A stretch of DNA of 49,883 nucleotides, from IMG/VR virus record IMGVR_UViG_3300033997_000126, positions 1 to 49,883 of that record. One strand, given 5' to 3'. Shown here piece after piece: positions 14,763 through 22,492 of the stretch (position 1 is its first letter; each line of letters starts with the position of its first letter). This stretch comes from a virus. The notes beneath the pieces are model-generated. The model was not told the origin of the DNA, searched no databases, and saw only the letters and a program-made list of their open reading frames with translations. The position numbers and the translations under genes are program-made.

Positions 14763-15605
14763 TCAATAGATCTCACTGATGAGGTTGTTGTCGATGCGGC
14801 GGCGATCCCACGAGTTGAGCTCGATCTCGACTGCCTGCTCGCTGTAGCTGGGCCACACATTGCGCTCGAGGCAGTGTGCGTAGGTGTTGAGGTTCTGCCG
14901 GTAGAGGCGACGACCACGCGCACGGTCATCCATCGTGAGGCAGTAGACGCCGACTGCGTGCGGCCACTCTTCCTCGACGAAGATGAAAACGAACCCGCGG
15001 GGCGGCTCGCCGGCTGCCCATGTCAGGACGTCCTGATAGAAGGCGTCCTGGTGGAAGTAGCCATAGTTGCCCATGGCCTTGGCCGCTCCGAACGCGCTGG
15101 CGTCCTGGCACTTCTTGAGGTCGACGCAATAGCCGCTGTCGAGCAGCAGGTCGAACCGCACCCGGACCAGCACACCGGTCTCGGGGTCGTTGGCGTAGAC
15201 CGAGTATTCGAACTGGCCAGGGGAGCGCAGCAGGGCGCCGGCCACCGGGTGTTGGTGGAGGCTGCGGCGCATGCCCAGCACATTGCGGTACTCGTCAGCG
15301 AGCAGGATGTGCTTGGTCTGCTCCTCGGCCCACGCCTTGTACCCCTTGGCGTTGCGTGCGCTGAACTGGCCGACGACGTACTGCTCGTCGAAGCGTGCCG
15401 GCTCGAGCGCTGCAGCGTGGATCGCAGTGCCGATCATCTGCGGCTTGCTGCTCTGGAACTGCGGCCGGTCAGGCGACAGGTAACGGCCCCAGAAGTGGAA
15501 CGGTGTCTTGTCGCCGATCAGCTTCAGGCCGCTGTTACTGACGCCTTCCCCGCCGTGGTAATCGGCGTTCGACAGCTGGTCGGCTGTGTAGAACCCTGGT
15601 TTCAT
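14763..15605 (-). CDS. RecE-like PD-(D/E)XK exonuclease (DUF3799)
   Basis: 280 residues. MKPGFYTADQLSNADYHGGE and GVSNSGLKLIGDKTPFHFWG followed by GTAIHAAALEP are hallmarks of the phage RecE/exonuclease VIII C-terminal domain. Catalytic elements: VRFDLLLDSGYCVDLKKCQD (D...DxK) and the later DAFYQDVLTW helix with Gln and Tyr. It would resect dsDNA 5' ends to give 3' tails for the annealing partner encoded just downstream. Length fits the nuclease domain alone rather than full RecE. Confidence 0.85.
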   Translation of the reverse strand: MKPGFYTADQLSNADYHGGEGVSNSGLKLIGDKTPFHFWGRYLSPDRPQFQSSKPQMIGTAIHAAALEPARFDEQYVVGQFSARNAKGYKAWAEEQTKHILLADEYRNVLGMRRSLHQHPVAGALLRSPGQFEYSVYANDPETGVLVRVRFDLLLDSGYCVDLKKCQDASAFGAAKAMGNYGYFHQDAFYQDVLTWAAGEPPRGFVFIFVEEEWPHAVGVYCLTMDDRARGRRLYRQNLNTYAHCLERNVWPSYSEQAVEIELNSWDRRRIDNNLISEIY

Positions 15606-15615
15606 ATTGTTGGTC

Positions 15616-15753
15616 TCAGTAGAAGATGGCGCCCAGCCCAAACAGGGCGCCCCAGAGGCCGAGCGAGGCGCCAAGCGCCAGGCGTGCGGCCGGTTTAAGC
15701 TCGTGGCCGAGCAGCATGATGCCGATCACGATCAGCAGCTGGCTCGCGGTCAC
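15616..15753 (-). CDS. 45-residue two-segment membrane protein
   Basis: 45 codons from a GTG overlapping the upstream stop (GTGA) to a TGA 10 bases before the exonuclease start. Two hydrophobic segments (QLLIVIGIMLL and LGLWGALFGLGAIFY) are separated by a basic turn (HELKPAARLA). Predicted inner-membrane hairpin. Function unknown; translation is supported by coupling rather than a strong ribosome site. Confidence 0.5.
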   Translation of the reverse strand: MTASQLLIVIGIMLLGHELKPAARLALGASLGLWGALFGLGAIFY

Positions 15754-15980
15754 GGCTGTTGCGCTTTCTCGCGCTCGGCGAGCATGGAGTCGGCCATCTG
15801 GTACGCCAGTCTGGCTATGCAGTCCGTTTTGGGACGATCAATGCCAGCTATTGCCCCCTGCATCGCCTTCGTCGCGAAGTAGTCGCGCAGGGTCATGCCT
15901 TTCCCCACCTCGTCATCTACCGGACGGCCGCTGCCTGTTACCGGCTGCGGAAACGCAGCCCCGCCATCATTCATTTTCAT
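15750..15980 (-). CDS. Conserved small phage protein (GMTLRDYFA family)
   Basis: 76 residues. NDGGAAFPQP at the start and KGMTLRDYFATKAMQGAI in the middle mark a small family widespread in temperate phages, of unknown role. It is the first gene of the leftward early operon, with AAAGGGGG upstream of the ATG and the operator-bearing promoter at 16036-16064. Confidence 0.7.
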   Translation of the reverse strand: MKMNDGGAAFPQPVTGSGRPVDDEVGKGMTLRDYFATKAMQGAIAGIDRPKTDCIARLAYQMADSMLAEREKAQQP

Positions 15981-16030
15981 CCGATTGCCCCCTTTCAGCT
16001 GGGCCCGTTCGGGCCGATTCGTTTACCGTG

Positions 16031-16092
16031 TGTGAATTGTTGCGCAATAATGCGCAGCTTGCAAGCGCAATAATGCGCAGTAGTTGTGCAAT
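16031..16092 (-). promoter_or_regulatory. Main leftward early promoter with operator cluster
   Basis: Read leftward: -35 TTGCAA (16064-16059), 17-bp spacer, -10 AACAAT (16041-16036). TGCGCA-ATAA-TGCGCA (16041-16056) fills the spacer, AGCGCA-ATAA-TGCGCA (16064-16079) covers the -35, and a half-like TTGTGCAAT follows at 16084-16092. This would control the whole early operon from 15980 leftward. The region lies between the repressor stop (16142) and that operon. Confidence 0.7.
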
Positions 16093-16141
16093 AAAAAAGG
16101 CCGCCGATTGGCGACCTTGATGGCTGGCTAGTTGTGAGCGG

Positions 16142-16828
16142 TCAGAGCCTGCGCCACATCCCTATCACGCGCCCCACGATCTTAAGCGCTTCGATGCGGG
16201 CCTCGCGGCTTCGGTAGTCGTGATTGCGTGAGGTGATCATCACCGTCGGCGGCTCGACTCCCGGCAGCACCTCAAGATGGCGCGCCGTCCAAGCCACCCC
16301 GTCGTCGATAAGGAAAATCCCTGCCGGGCTGGGCTCCTTGCGGCTGGTATCAACCACCACTCGATCACCGATGCGTAGCTCGGCGAACATCGCGTCGTCC
16401 TCCACCGGCACAACACAGCAGTGCGAAGGATCTGCTCCGTAATGGAATCTGAACCAGTTCTCGGGGAAACCCCACTCGTCGCCAACACCCATTTCAACTT
16501 CACCCCTCCGGGGGTCCACCTCTGGGATTCTTATCATCCTGTCGGCTGGCGAGCCGTCTGGCTTCACCATGTCTTTGGGGATGGATATCTCTCCAGCATT
16601 GACCCGTTCACGTAGCCGCCTCTCTGCGGCCATCTCGATCCGACCGACGCTGCTTGTACTCAGTAGGTGACCCGCGCCGGCCAGGAACCGGTTCACCGTG
16701 CTTGCCGCGAGACCTGCTTCACTCGCGAGCTTTGAAGAAGACCAGCCGGTCAACCTCAAGATTGCCTCCAGCCATTCGACGAGTTCCTCCTGAGAGTTGC
16801 CGGGCTTTGGGATGAGCCTAGTCGCCAT
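16142..16828 (-). CDS. CI-like repressor, S24 fold without catalytic dyad
   Basis: 228 residues. The N-terminal helix-turn-helix is around residues 30-50 (SSKLASEAGLAASTVNRFLA). The C-terminal LexA/CI-type domain runs from about 105 and ends in IVGRVIGMWRRL. In the catalytic box the Ser is Ala146 (VEDDAMFAELRIGD), and the position 37 residues later, where LexA and UmuD have Lys, is Arg183 (TARHLEV); no Lys occurs between 165 and 215. It should keep dimer and DNA binding but not RecA-stimulated self-cleavage. Divergent from the Cro-like gene. The ATG at 16828 has GAGG upstream. Probably acts at the TGCGCA sites. Confidence 0.88.
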   Translation of the reverse strand: MATRLIPKPGNSQEELVEWLEAILRLTGWSSSKLASEAGLAASTVNRFLAGAGHLLSTSSVGRIEMAAERRLRERVNAGEISIPKDMVKPDGSPADRMIRIPEVDPRRGEVEMGVGDEWGFPENWFRFHYGADPSHCCVVPVEDDAMFAELRIGDRVVVDTSRKEPSPAGIFLIDDGVAWTARHLEVLPGVEPPTVMITSRNHDYRSREARIEALKIVGRVIGMWRRL

Positions 16829-16839
16829 TTTTGCCTCTA

Positions 16840-16876
16840 TTTGCACTTGTGCGGCAGTTGCGCAATAATGCGCAAT
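16840..16876 (+). promoter_or_regulatory. Rightward early promoter and immunity operator
   Basis: -35 TTGCAC (16841-16846), 17-bp spacer, -10 AATAAT (16864-16869). TGCGCA-ATAA-TGCGCA (16859-16874) covers the -10, and a degenerate TTTGCA-CT-TGTGCG lies over the -35. It lies between the divergent repressor and Cro-like genes. On the opposite strand TTGCGC-N17-AAATAG could be a weak repressor-maintenance promoter with a very short leader. Confidence 0.7.
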
Positions 16877-16913
16877 AACCGAGCATAAAGGCTCTACCAC
16901 CACTCCGGAGTGA

Positions 16914-17273
16914 ATGCCAGTGAAAACCAATGACGCAACAAGCGGCAAAGAAGCCGCTGAACTGATCCGAACTCTACTCAAAGACTGCCACGTCGCCGCG
17001 CTGACCGCGTGCAAACGTGCCGGTATGGCCACTAGTACGCTGTTTCGCTGGGAGAAGGGCCAGAACCCGCAAGCGGGCTCCGTCGACAAGCTCCGGCTGG
17101 CCATACTTGAGCTCGCATGCTCAGCCGATACGCTTCCGGCCGATCACATAGTCAAGCTTGAGGAACTCCGCAAGAGCGTGAAATTGCCGCCTGCCACCTT
17201 GAGCACCAAGGAGATCTCCCGCGAGTTGCGCCGTCTCGCTCATGAACTTGACCGGACTGGTACACAACCGTGA
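16914..17273 (+). CDS. Cro-like helix-turn-helix regulator
   Basis: 119 residues. A helix-turn-helix sits around residues 32-52 (LTACKRAGMATSTLFRWEKG). Residues 55-119 are helical and charged (EISRELRRLAHELDRT). It is divergent from the repressor and first in the rightward operon, the position of cro. The ATG at 16914 follows GGAG. Its stop overlaps the helicase GTG start. Larger than lambda Cro (66 residues), so the C-terminus probably oligomerises. Confidence 0.75.
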   Translation: MPVKTNDATSGKEAAELIRTLLKDCHVAALTACKRAGMATSTLFRWEKGQNPQAGSVDKLRLAILELACSADTLPADHIVKLEELRKSVKLPPATLSTKEISRELRRLAHELDRTGTQP

Positions 17274-18994
17274 CAGCGGCGCATATCAAGCTTGCGCTGC
17301 GCCCATATCAAGACGAAGGGCTGAACGGCATCCGGGCTCAACTGCGAGCCAAAAAGAAGGCCGTTCTGTTCGTGCTCCCAACCGGCGGCGGCAAGACCGT
17401 TACCTATGCCGCTATGTCGCAGGGTGCAGCGCTAAAAGGTAACCGCATCCTCATCCTTGAGCACCGCAAGGAGCTGATCCGGCAGGCATCACTCGCCCTC
17501 GGTGGGCTTGGAGTGCGCCACCAGGTGATCGCACCGGCGGACAAGATCGCCGACATCAGGCGGGCCCACGTTGCCAAACTGGGCTGGCCGATGATCGAGG
17601 ACGCCGCTCACGTAGCGGTAGCCAGCGTGCAGACCCTCGGCCGTCGCATGCCGTGGCTCGAGGAGTATGACCCGCAGATCATCGTCATCGACGAGGCGCA
17701 CCACGCAGTCGCCGGGACATGGAAGCGGATCATCGAGGCCTGCCCCAAGGCCATCCTGATCGGCGTGACCGCCACTCCGTGCCGGGCTGATGGCGTCGGC
17801 CTCATCGATGTGTTCGACGCCCTGGTGCTGGGCCCGTCGATGCGCGAGCTGATCCAGATGGGCTACCTGCTGCCCGCCCGGGTGTATTCGGTACCTCTCT
17901 CTGAAGACCTGTCCAACGTCGCCCACAAGGGCGGCGACATCGACCCTGCCGCTGCGGCAGCGATCCTCGACAAGCCAAGCATCACCGGCAACGCCGTGGA
18001 CCATTACCGCCAGCTGGCACCTGGACGCCCAGCTATCGCCTTCTGCTCCAGCGTGAAGCACGCCGAGAACGTGGCCGCCGAATTCCGCGCGGCTGGTTTC
18101 CGGTTCGAGGTGGTCACCGGAGACATGGACGACAACGACCGCGATCGCCGGATCATGGGGCTGGCCGACGGCAGCCTGCACGGGATCTGCACGGTCGACG
18201 TGGTCAGCGAGGGCACCGACATCCCGGTCGCCGAGGTGGCGATCCTGCTGCGCCCGACCGAGTCGGAGTCGCTGTTCCTGCAGCAGGTCGGCCGGGTGCT
18301 GCGCCCGGTGTTCGCGGACGGGTTCGATCTGCTGATCGAGGAGAGCCGGCACGAAGCCATCGCCGCATCTGGCAAGCCGTGGGGCCTAGTGCTGGACCAC
18401 GTGGGGAACGTGCTGCGCCATGGCATGCCGCACGCTGACCGCAACTGGACGCTCGAGGGCCGCAAGCGCGGATCCGGCAAGAAGAAGGAGGACGAGGAGC
18501 AGTCCGAGAAGGTGCTCCAGTGCCCGAAATGCTACTTCACGTCGGATCCCAGAACGGTGTGCGGAGGCCTGAAGCCTGACGGCACCATCTGCACCCATGT
18601 GTTCGAGGTGCAGAGCCGGAAGGTGCAGGAGCGCGAAGGCCAGCTGCAGGAGATAGTCGACGACACCATCGCGCCCAGGATCCAGACCGGCAAGGCCCGC
18701 GACATGGCCGGACTGAAGGCCATGGGGATCAGCGACGGTCGGGCCCAGCACATCCTGGAGGCCAGGGCCGAGAAAGAGCGCCTGCAGAACGAGCTGCGCG
18801 AGCTGCTGTCGCAGTGGTCTCGCACCACCGGGCGAGGCGTGCGTGATGGCTGGGGCTTCGCCATGGCCGACGTGCGCGACATGAAGCCGAAGGCACTCAA
18901 AGAGAACATCGAGAAGGTCGGGCAAGCCCTGTTCATGGGCGAGGCCGACAACGACAACGAACCGAACGAGGGGGTGATGTATGGGAATGCGTGA
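17270..18994 (+). CDS. SF2 DEAD/DEAH-type helicase
   Basis: 574 residues. Motifs in order: Walker A PTGGGKT (about 37-43), DEAH (about 141), TATP, then the helicase C-terminal domain with VVSEGTDIP and QQVGRVLRP. A zinc-ribbon-like CPKC...C follows near residue 425 and a helical tail completes the protein. It resembles phage helicases of the UvsW/RadD type that remodel branched DNA. The GTG start overlaps the Cro-like gene (GTGA) and the gene is followed by a VRR-NUC nuclease with which it overlaps. Early replication or recombination role. Confidence 0.88.
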   Translation: MTAAHIKLALRPYQDEGLNGIRAQLRAKKKAVLFVLPTGGGKTVTYAAMSQGAALKGNRILILEHRKELIRQASLALGGLGVRHQVIAPADKIADIRRAHVAKLGWPMIEDAAHVAVASVQTLGRRMPWLEEYDPQIIVIDEAHHAVAGTWKRIIEACPKAILIGVTATPCRADGVGLIDVFDALVLGPSMRELIQMGYLLPARVYSVPLSEDLSNVAHKGGDIDPAAAAAILDKPSITGNAVDHYRQLAPGRPAIAFCSSVKHAENVAAEFRAAGFRFEVVTGDMDDNDRDRRIMGLADGSLHGICTVDVVSEGTDIPVAEVAILLRPTESESLFLQQVGRVLRPVFADGFDLLIEESRHEAIAASGKPWGLVLDHVGNVLRHGMPHADRNWTLEGRKRGSGKKKEDEEQSEKVLQCPKCYFTSDPRTVCGGLKPDGTICTHVFEVQSRKVQEREGQLQEIVDDTIAPRIQTGKARDMAGLKAMGISDGRAQHILEARAEKERLQNELRELLSQWSRTTGRGVRDGWGFAMADVRDMKPKALKENIEKVGQALFMGEADNDNEPNEGVMYGNA

Positions 18995-19394
18995 GAACAA
19001 CGTCTGGAAGAAGTGCCTGCTGGCGATCTCTCGCCGGTCGCCGCTGGCCAGGCTATTCCGCAACAACAACGGCAGCGGCTGGCAGGGCCCAGGCTTCACG
19101 CTGAAACCCGGTCAGGTCTACCGGGCCGAGGGTGGCGAGCGGGTGATCACCAGGCCGCAGCATATCGAATTCGGGCTGATGCCTGGAAGCGGAGACGGCA
19201 TCGGCTGGGAGAGCATGGTCATCACGCCGGAAATGGTCGGGCGCCGAGTGGCGGTGTTCCTCTCCGTCGAGACCAAGGCCGGACGTGGTCGCGCCACGAA
19301 GGATCAGCTCAACTGGCGGCAGCAGGTGCACGATGCCGGCGGCATTGCGATCATCGTGAACGACCCTGACCAGATAGAGCTTCACCTTCCTTAG
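18981..19394 (+). CDS. VRR-NUC domain nuclease
   Basis: 137 residues. The core reads RNNNGSGWQGPGF ... FLSVETKAGRGRATKDQLNW ... VHDAGGIAIIV, the ExK and Gln pattern of VRR-NUC (PD-(D/E)XK) proteins, which are often Holliday-junction or structure-specific nucleases in phages. The ATG at 18981 has GGGGGTG upstream and lies inside the end of the helicase gene, suggesting they act together on branched DNA. Confidence 0.85.
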   Translation: MGMRENNVWKKCLLAISRRSPLARLFRNNNGSGWQGPGFTLKPGQVYRAEGGERVITRPQHIEFGLMPGSGDGIGWESMVITPEMVGRRVAVFLSVETKAGRGRATKDQLNWRQQVHDAGGIAIIVNDPDQIELHLP

Positions 19395-19396
19395 TA

Positions 19397-19433
19397 TTTG
19401 CACTTGCAATACTGCGCATTACTGCGCAATACT
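19397..19433 (+). promoter_or_regulatory. Operator-bearing promoter for the DUF4406 operon
   Basis: -35 TTGCAA (19405-19410), 17-bp spacer, -10 AATACT (19428-19433). TGCGCA-TTAC-TGCGCA (19413-19428) lies exactly in the spacer, and the second palindrome TTTGCA-CT-TGCAAT (19397-19410) covers the -35. Both phage operator types are therefore combined here. The next gene starts at 19467 after AAGGGA. Confidence 0.7.
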
Positions 19434-19466
19434 ATAACGGCCGAACAATAAACCAAGGGAACTACT

Positions 19467-20063
19467 ATGAAACTGCCTGTCATCTACGTCGCCGGACCGT
19501 ACCGGAGCCAGACCCGCGAAGGGGTCGAGATGAATATCCAAGCCGCTCGCCATGTCGCCGCCCTGTGCTGCCGCAAAGGCTGGTCGGTTATCTGCCCCCA
19601 CTCCAACACCAGCCACCTCGATGCGGTGGTCAACAACGTCGACGACCAGTTCTGGCTCGACACCACCATGGAGCTGCTGCGCCGCTGCGATGCCGTCGTG
19701 CTGGTCCCTGGCTGGCAGTACAGCTCCGGCACGCTGGCCGAGATCGCTGAGGCCGAGCGCCTCGAACTGTCTGTCTATTACTCCGAGAACGAGCTGCCGA
19801 CCGTAAGCGAGTTCGACAGGATCACCGCAATCATGGAGAAGCGCCCAGACTTTGCACAGCACCCTGACGCAAAGTGCTTCGTGCAGAACCCCAGCGGCAC
19901 CTGGTTCAAGAACACCCTGACAGACAATGTGTGGCCGGATGAATCGTGGGAGGCTTGGTTCTCCGATCTCAAAGATCCCGACGGCTGGGTCGAGCTCAAT
20001 GAAGGCACCGTCCTCGGCGACTGGAAGGATACGCTGGTGAAGCGTCCGGGAGGTGCATCATGA
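19467..20063 (+). CDS. DUF4406 protein with C-terminal extension
   Basis: 198 residues. Residues 1-105 are the DUF4406 / nucleoside 2-deoxyribosyltransferase-like fold: VIYVAGPYRSQTREGVEMNI, then CPHSNTSHLD, WLDTTMELLRRCDAVVLVPG and SSGTLAEIAEAERL. The remaining 90 residues (FQNP-like FVQNPSGTWFKNTLTDNVWP) are not recognised. Related enzymes cleave N-glycosidic bonds of deoxynucleotides, so a nucleotide-metabolism or defence-signal role is conceivable. First gene of its operon. Confidence 0.7.
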   Translation: MKLPVIYVAGPYRSQTREGVEMNIQAARHVAALCCRKGWSVICPHSNTSHLDAVVNNVDDQFWLDTTMELLRRCDAVVLVPGWQYSSGTLAEIAEAERLELSVYYSENELPTVSEFDRITAIMEKRPDFAQHPDAKCFVQNPSGTWFKNTLTDNVWPDESWEAWFSDLKDPDGWVELNEGTVLGDWKDTLVKRPGGAS

Positions 20064-20326
20064 TCCGCGTAGGCGGGGTTCAGACCCGCGTGGCCCGCGA
20101 GATCCTCCGTAGCGCTGAGCAGCGTGTCCTGGACGCATTGAAAGCAGATTACCCGATCAATGCCGAGGTGGAAGTCGTCCATGCCCGCGGCACTTTCCGA
20201 GGGAAAGTAGTGGGCTGGAACCTCCATGGCACCCGGGTCAGCGTCTACAACCACGTCACCGGTAAGACGAGGGACTGGTGGTTTGAGAACGTGCAGAACC
20301 TGGCGGCAAAAGGAGGTGCAGCATGA
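20060..20326 (+). CDS. Small hypothetical protein (88 aa)
   Basis: 88 residues. The C-terminal half (EVEVVHARGTFRGKVVGWNL, then GTRVSVYNHVTGKTRDWW) looks like a small beta-barrel of SH3 type. Strong GGGAGG upstream, overlaps the DUF4406 stop. Function unknown. Confidence 0.55.
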   Translation: MIRVGGVQTRVAREILRSAEQRVLDALKADYPINAEVEVVHARGTFRGKVVGWNLHGTRVSVYNHVTGKTRDWWFENVQNLAAKGGAA

Positions 20327-20739
20327 GCAACCAAGTAAGCCTCCCTGATCTGCTGATGGCCATAGGCGCAGATAACATCAGGTTCCAGGACGTCAGGGCC
20401 AGCATGGACAGCATCAAGAGCAAGAAGGGTGTCACGGTCATCAGCTTTGCGACCGATGCCATGACTCCATCAGACGCTGTCATGGGAACCGGGCCGAAAG
20501 GCTTGGTCGTGTGGGTCGATCCCCACCTGATGAAGCAGCGCCTGGACGAGCTGAAGGCCGGCAACGGCATGACCATGGAGAAGGTGGTGCAGCAGCGCGA
20601 CAACCTGGCCAAGGCCTTGGAGGATGTCATCATGGCCGGCACCAGTGGCTCGCGCGGGATGCGCAACTTCCTCGCGGAAGCGAAGAAGGCGCTCGATGAG
20701 GTCAAAGGCATAGCCCCGGCGGCTGGGGAGGCTCTGTGA
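20323..20739 (+). CDS. Hypothetical phage protein (138 aa)
   Basis: 138 residues. The N-terminus has ASMDSIKSKKGVTVISFATD, then VVWVDPHLMKQRLDELKAGNG and a coiled C-terminal half. No family with known function recognised. Overlapping starts and stops bind it to the genes on either side (AAAGGAGG before ATG). Confidence 0.55.
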   Translation: MSNQVSLPDLLMAIGADNIRFQDVRASMDSIKSKKGVTVISFATDAMTPSDAVMGTGPKGLVVWVDPHLMKQRLDELKAGNGMTMEKVVQQRDNLAKALEDVIMAGTSGSRGMRNFLAEAKKALDEVKGIAPAAGEAL

Positions 20740-22472
20740 AATTCAGAGGCAACCCGCAAGCAACCCTGAACTTCGGTGAGATCTCGGTCGACAACTTCGC
20801 AGGGGGTGGCGGTGCCAGCACTGGCATCGAGATCGGTCTCGGTCGGCCGGTCGATATTGCCATCAACCACGACGCCGAAGCGATCGCCATGCATGAGATC
20901 AACCACCCTCACACCAAGCACTTCTGCGAGTCGGTGTGGGATGTGGACCCGCGCGAGGTGACCCAAGGCCGACCGGTTGGCCTCGCCTGGTTCAGCCCTG
21001 ACTGCAAGCACTTCTCGAAAGCGAAGGGCGGCAAGCCGGTGTCGAAGAAGATCCGCGGCCTGGCATGGGTGGCTATCCGCTGGGCGGCCACCGTCAAGCC
21101 CAGGGTGATCATGCTCGAGAATGTCGAGGAGTTCATTACCTGGGGCCCGATCACGTCCGAGGGGCGACCCTGCCCCAAGAACAAGGGCCGGACCTTCAAA
21201 AGCTTCGTCAATGCCCTGCGCCGCCATGGGTATGACGTGGAGTGGAAGGAGCTGCGCGCCATGGAGTACGGGATCCCGGAGCTCCCTGCAGCGCCGACTA
21301 TCCGCAAGCGCCTGTTCCTGATAGCCCGCTGCGACGGTCAGCCGATCGTGTGGCCGGAGCAGACCCACGGCCACCCGGACAGCGAGGAGGTGCGCTCTGG
21401 CCAGCTGCTGCCCTATCGCACAGCCGGCGCCGACGTGATCGACTGGTCTATCCCTTGCCCGAGCATCTTCGAGCGCAAGAAGCCCCTGGCCGAGAACACG
21501 CTGCGACGCATCGCCCGCGGCATCTGGCGCTATGTCCTTACCAACCAGAAGCCCTACGTCGTGACCCTGGCCCATGGTGAGGGTAAGCCGGGATCTGCGA
21601 AGCGCTGGGGCAAAGGCATCCGCGATCTAGCCATGCCAATGCCGACCATGACCGCAAGCGGCGGTTACGGCGTGGTGGCCCCGGTGCTGACGGAAATCGC
21701 CAACACCAATAGCCCGCGCTGTATGCCAGTGGGTGAGCCGCTGCGGACCATCTGCGCCGAGGTGAAGGGCGGTCACCACGCCATCGCCGCGGCCACCCTG
21801 ATCAAGCACTACGGCGGCAACTACGAGGGCGCAGGCATTGACTTGAACGGGCCGATGCACACCGCGACGACAGTGGATCACCATGCTGTGCTGGCCGCCC
21901 ACCTGGTGCGCCAGTTCGGCAAGAGCGACGCGGCAGACGTGGCCGATCCGCTGGGCACCGTCACGGCCGGAGGCGGAGGTAAGACGCAGCTCATCACTTC
22001 CAATCTGGTGAAACTGCGCGGGACCTGCAAAGATGGGCAGCCCACTGACGAGCCGCTACCGACCATCACGGCGAGCGGCAACCACGTCGCAGAGGTGCGG
22101 GCCTTCCTGGTCAAGTACTACAGTGAAGGCGGACAGGATCAGAGCCTGTTCGACCCCATGCACACGATCCCTACCAAGGATCGCATCGGGCTAGTCACCG
22201 TTGCCGGAGTGAACTACCAAATCGTCGACATCGGCATGAGGATGCTTGAGCCGCACGAGTTGTACCGCGCTCAGGGGTTCCCGAAGGACTACATCCACAA
22301 CCGTACCGCTGACGGTAAGCCACTCAGCAAGGCCGCTCAGGTCCGCATGTGCGGCAACAGCGTTTGCCCGCCACTCGCTGCAGCACTGGTTCGCGCGAAC
22401 CTCGGGCAGCAGGCCGTCAACGACAACAAACCACAAGAGACTCGCGTCACCCACGCTCGTCGTGCCGGCTGA
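20736..22472 (+). CDS. DNA cytosine-5 methyltransferase
   Basis: 578 residues. Motif I DNFAGGGGASTGIEIGL, motif IV with the catalytic Cys as SPDCKHFSKAKGG (about residues 86-98), motif VI ENVEEF, motif VIII KRLFLIARC, and motifs IX-X (YRAQGFPKDYI, MCGNSVCPPLAAALV). Between them lies a long target-recognition region with about five degenerate repeats of the type P(M/L)xTxTA-G-HxxVxAxLVK-Y (residues 300-490). A TRD of such repeats is larger than usual. It would protect phage DNA from host restriction. GTG start overlapping the previous gene. Confidence 0.9.
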   Translation: MKFRGNPQATLNFGEISVDNFAGGGGASTGIEIGLGRPVDIAINHDAEAIAMHEINHPHTKHFCESVWDVDPREVTQGRPVGLAWFSPDCKHFSKAKGGKPVSKKIRGLAWVAIRWAATVKPRVIMLENVEEFITWGPITSEGRPCPKNKGRTFKSFVNALRRHGYDVEWKELRAMEYGIPELPAAPTIRKRLFLIARCDGQPIVWPEQTHGHPDSEEVRSGQLLPYRTAGADVIDWSIPCPSIFERKKPLAENTLRRIARGIWRYVLTNQKPYVVTLAHGEGKPGSAKRWGKGIRDLAMPMPTMTASGGYGVVAPVLTEIANTNSPRCMPVGEPLRTICAEVKGGHHAIAAATLIKHYGGNYEGAGIDLNGPMHTATTVDHHAVLAAHLVRQFGKSDAADVADPLGTVTAGGGGKTQLITSNLVKLRGTCKDGQPTDEPLPTITASGNHVAEVRAFLVKYYSEGGQDQSLFDPMHTIPTKDRIGLVTVAGVNYQIVDIGMRMLEPHELYRAQGFPKDYIHNRTADGKPLSKAAQVRMCGNSVCPPLAAALVRANLGQQAVNDNKPQETRVTHARRAG

Positions 22473-22492
22473 TGCGATAGGAGGATGCCACC

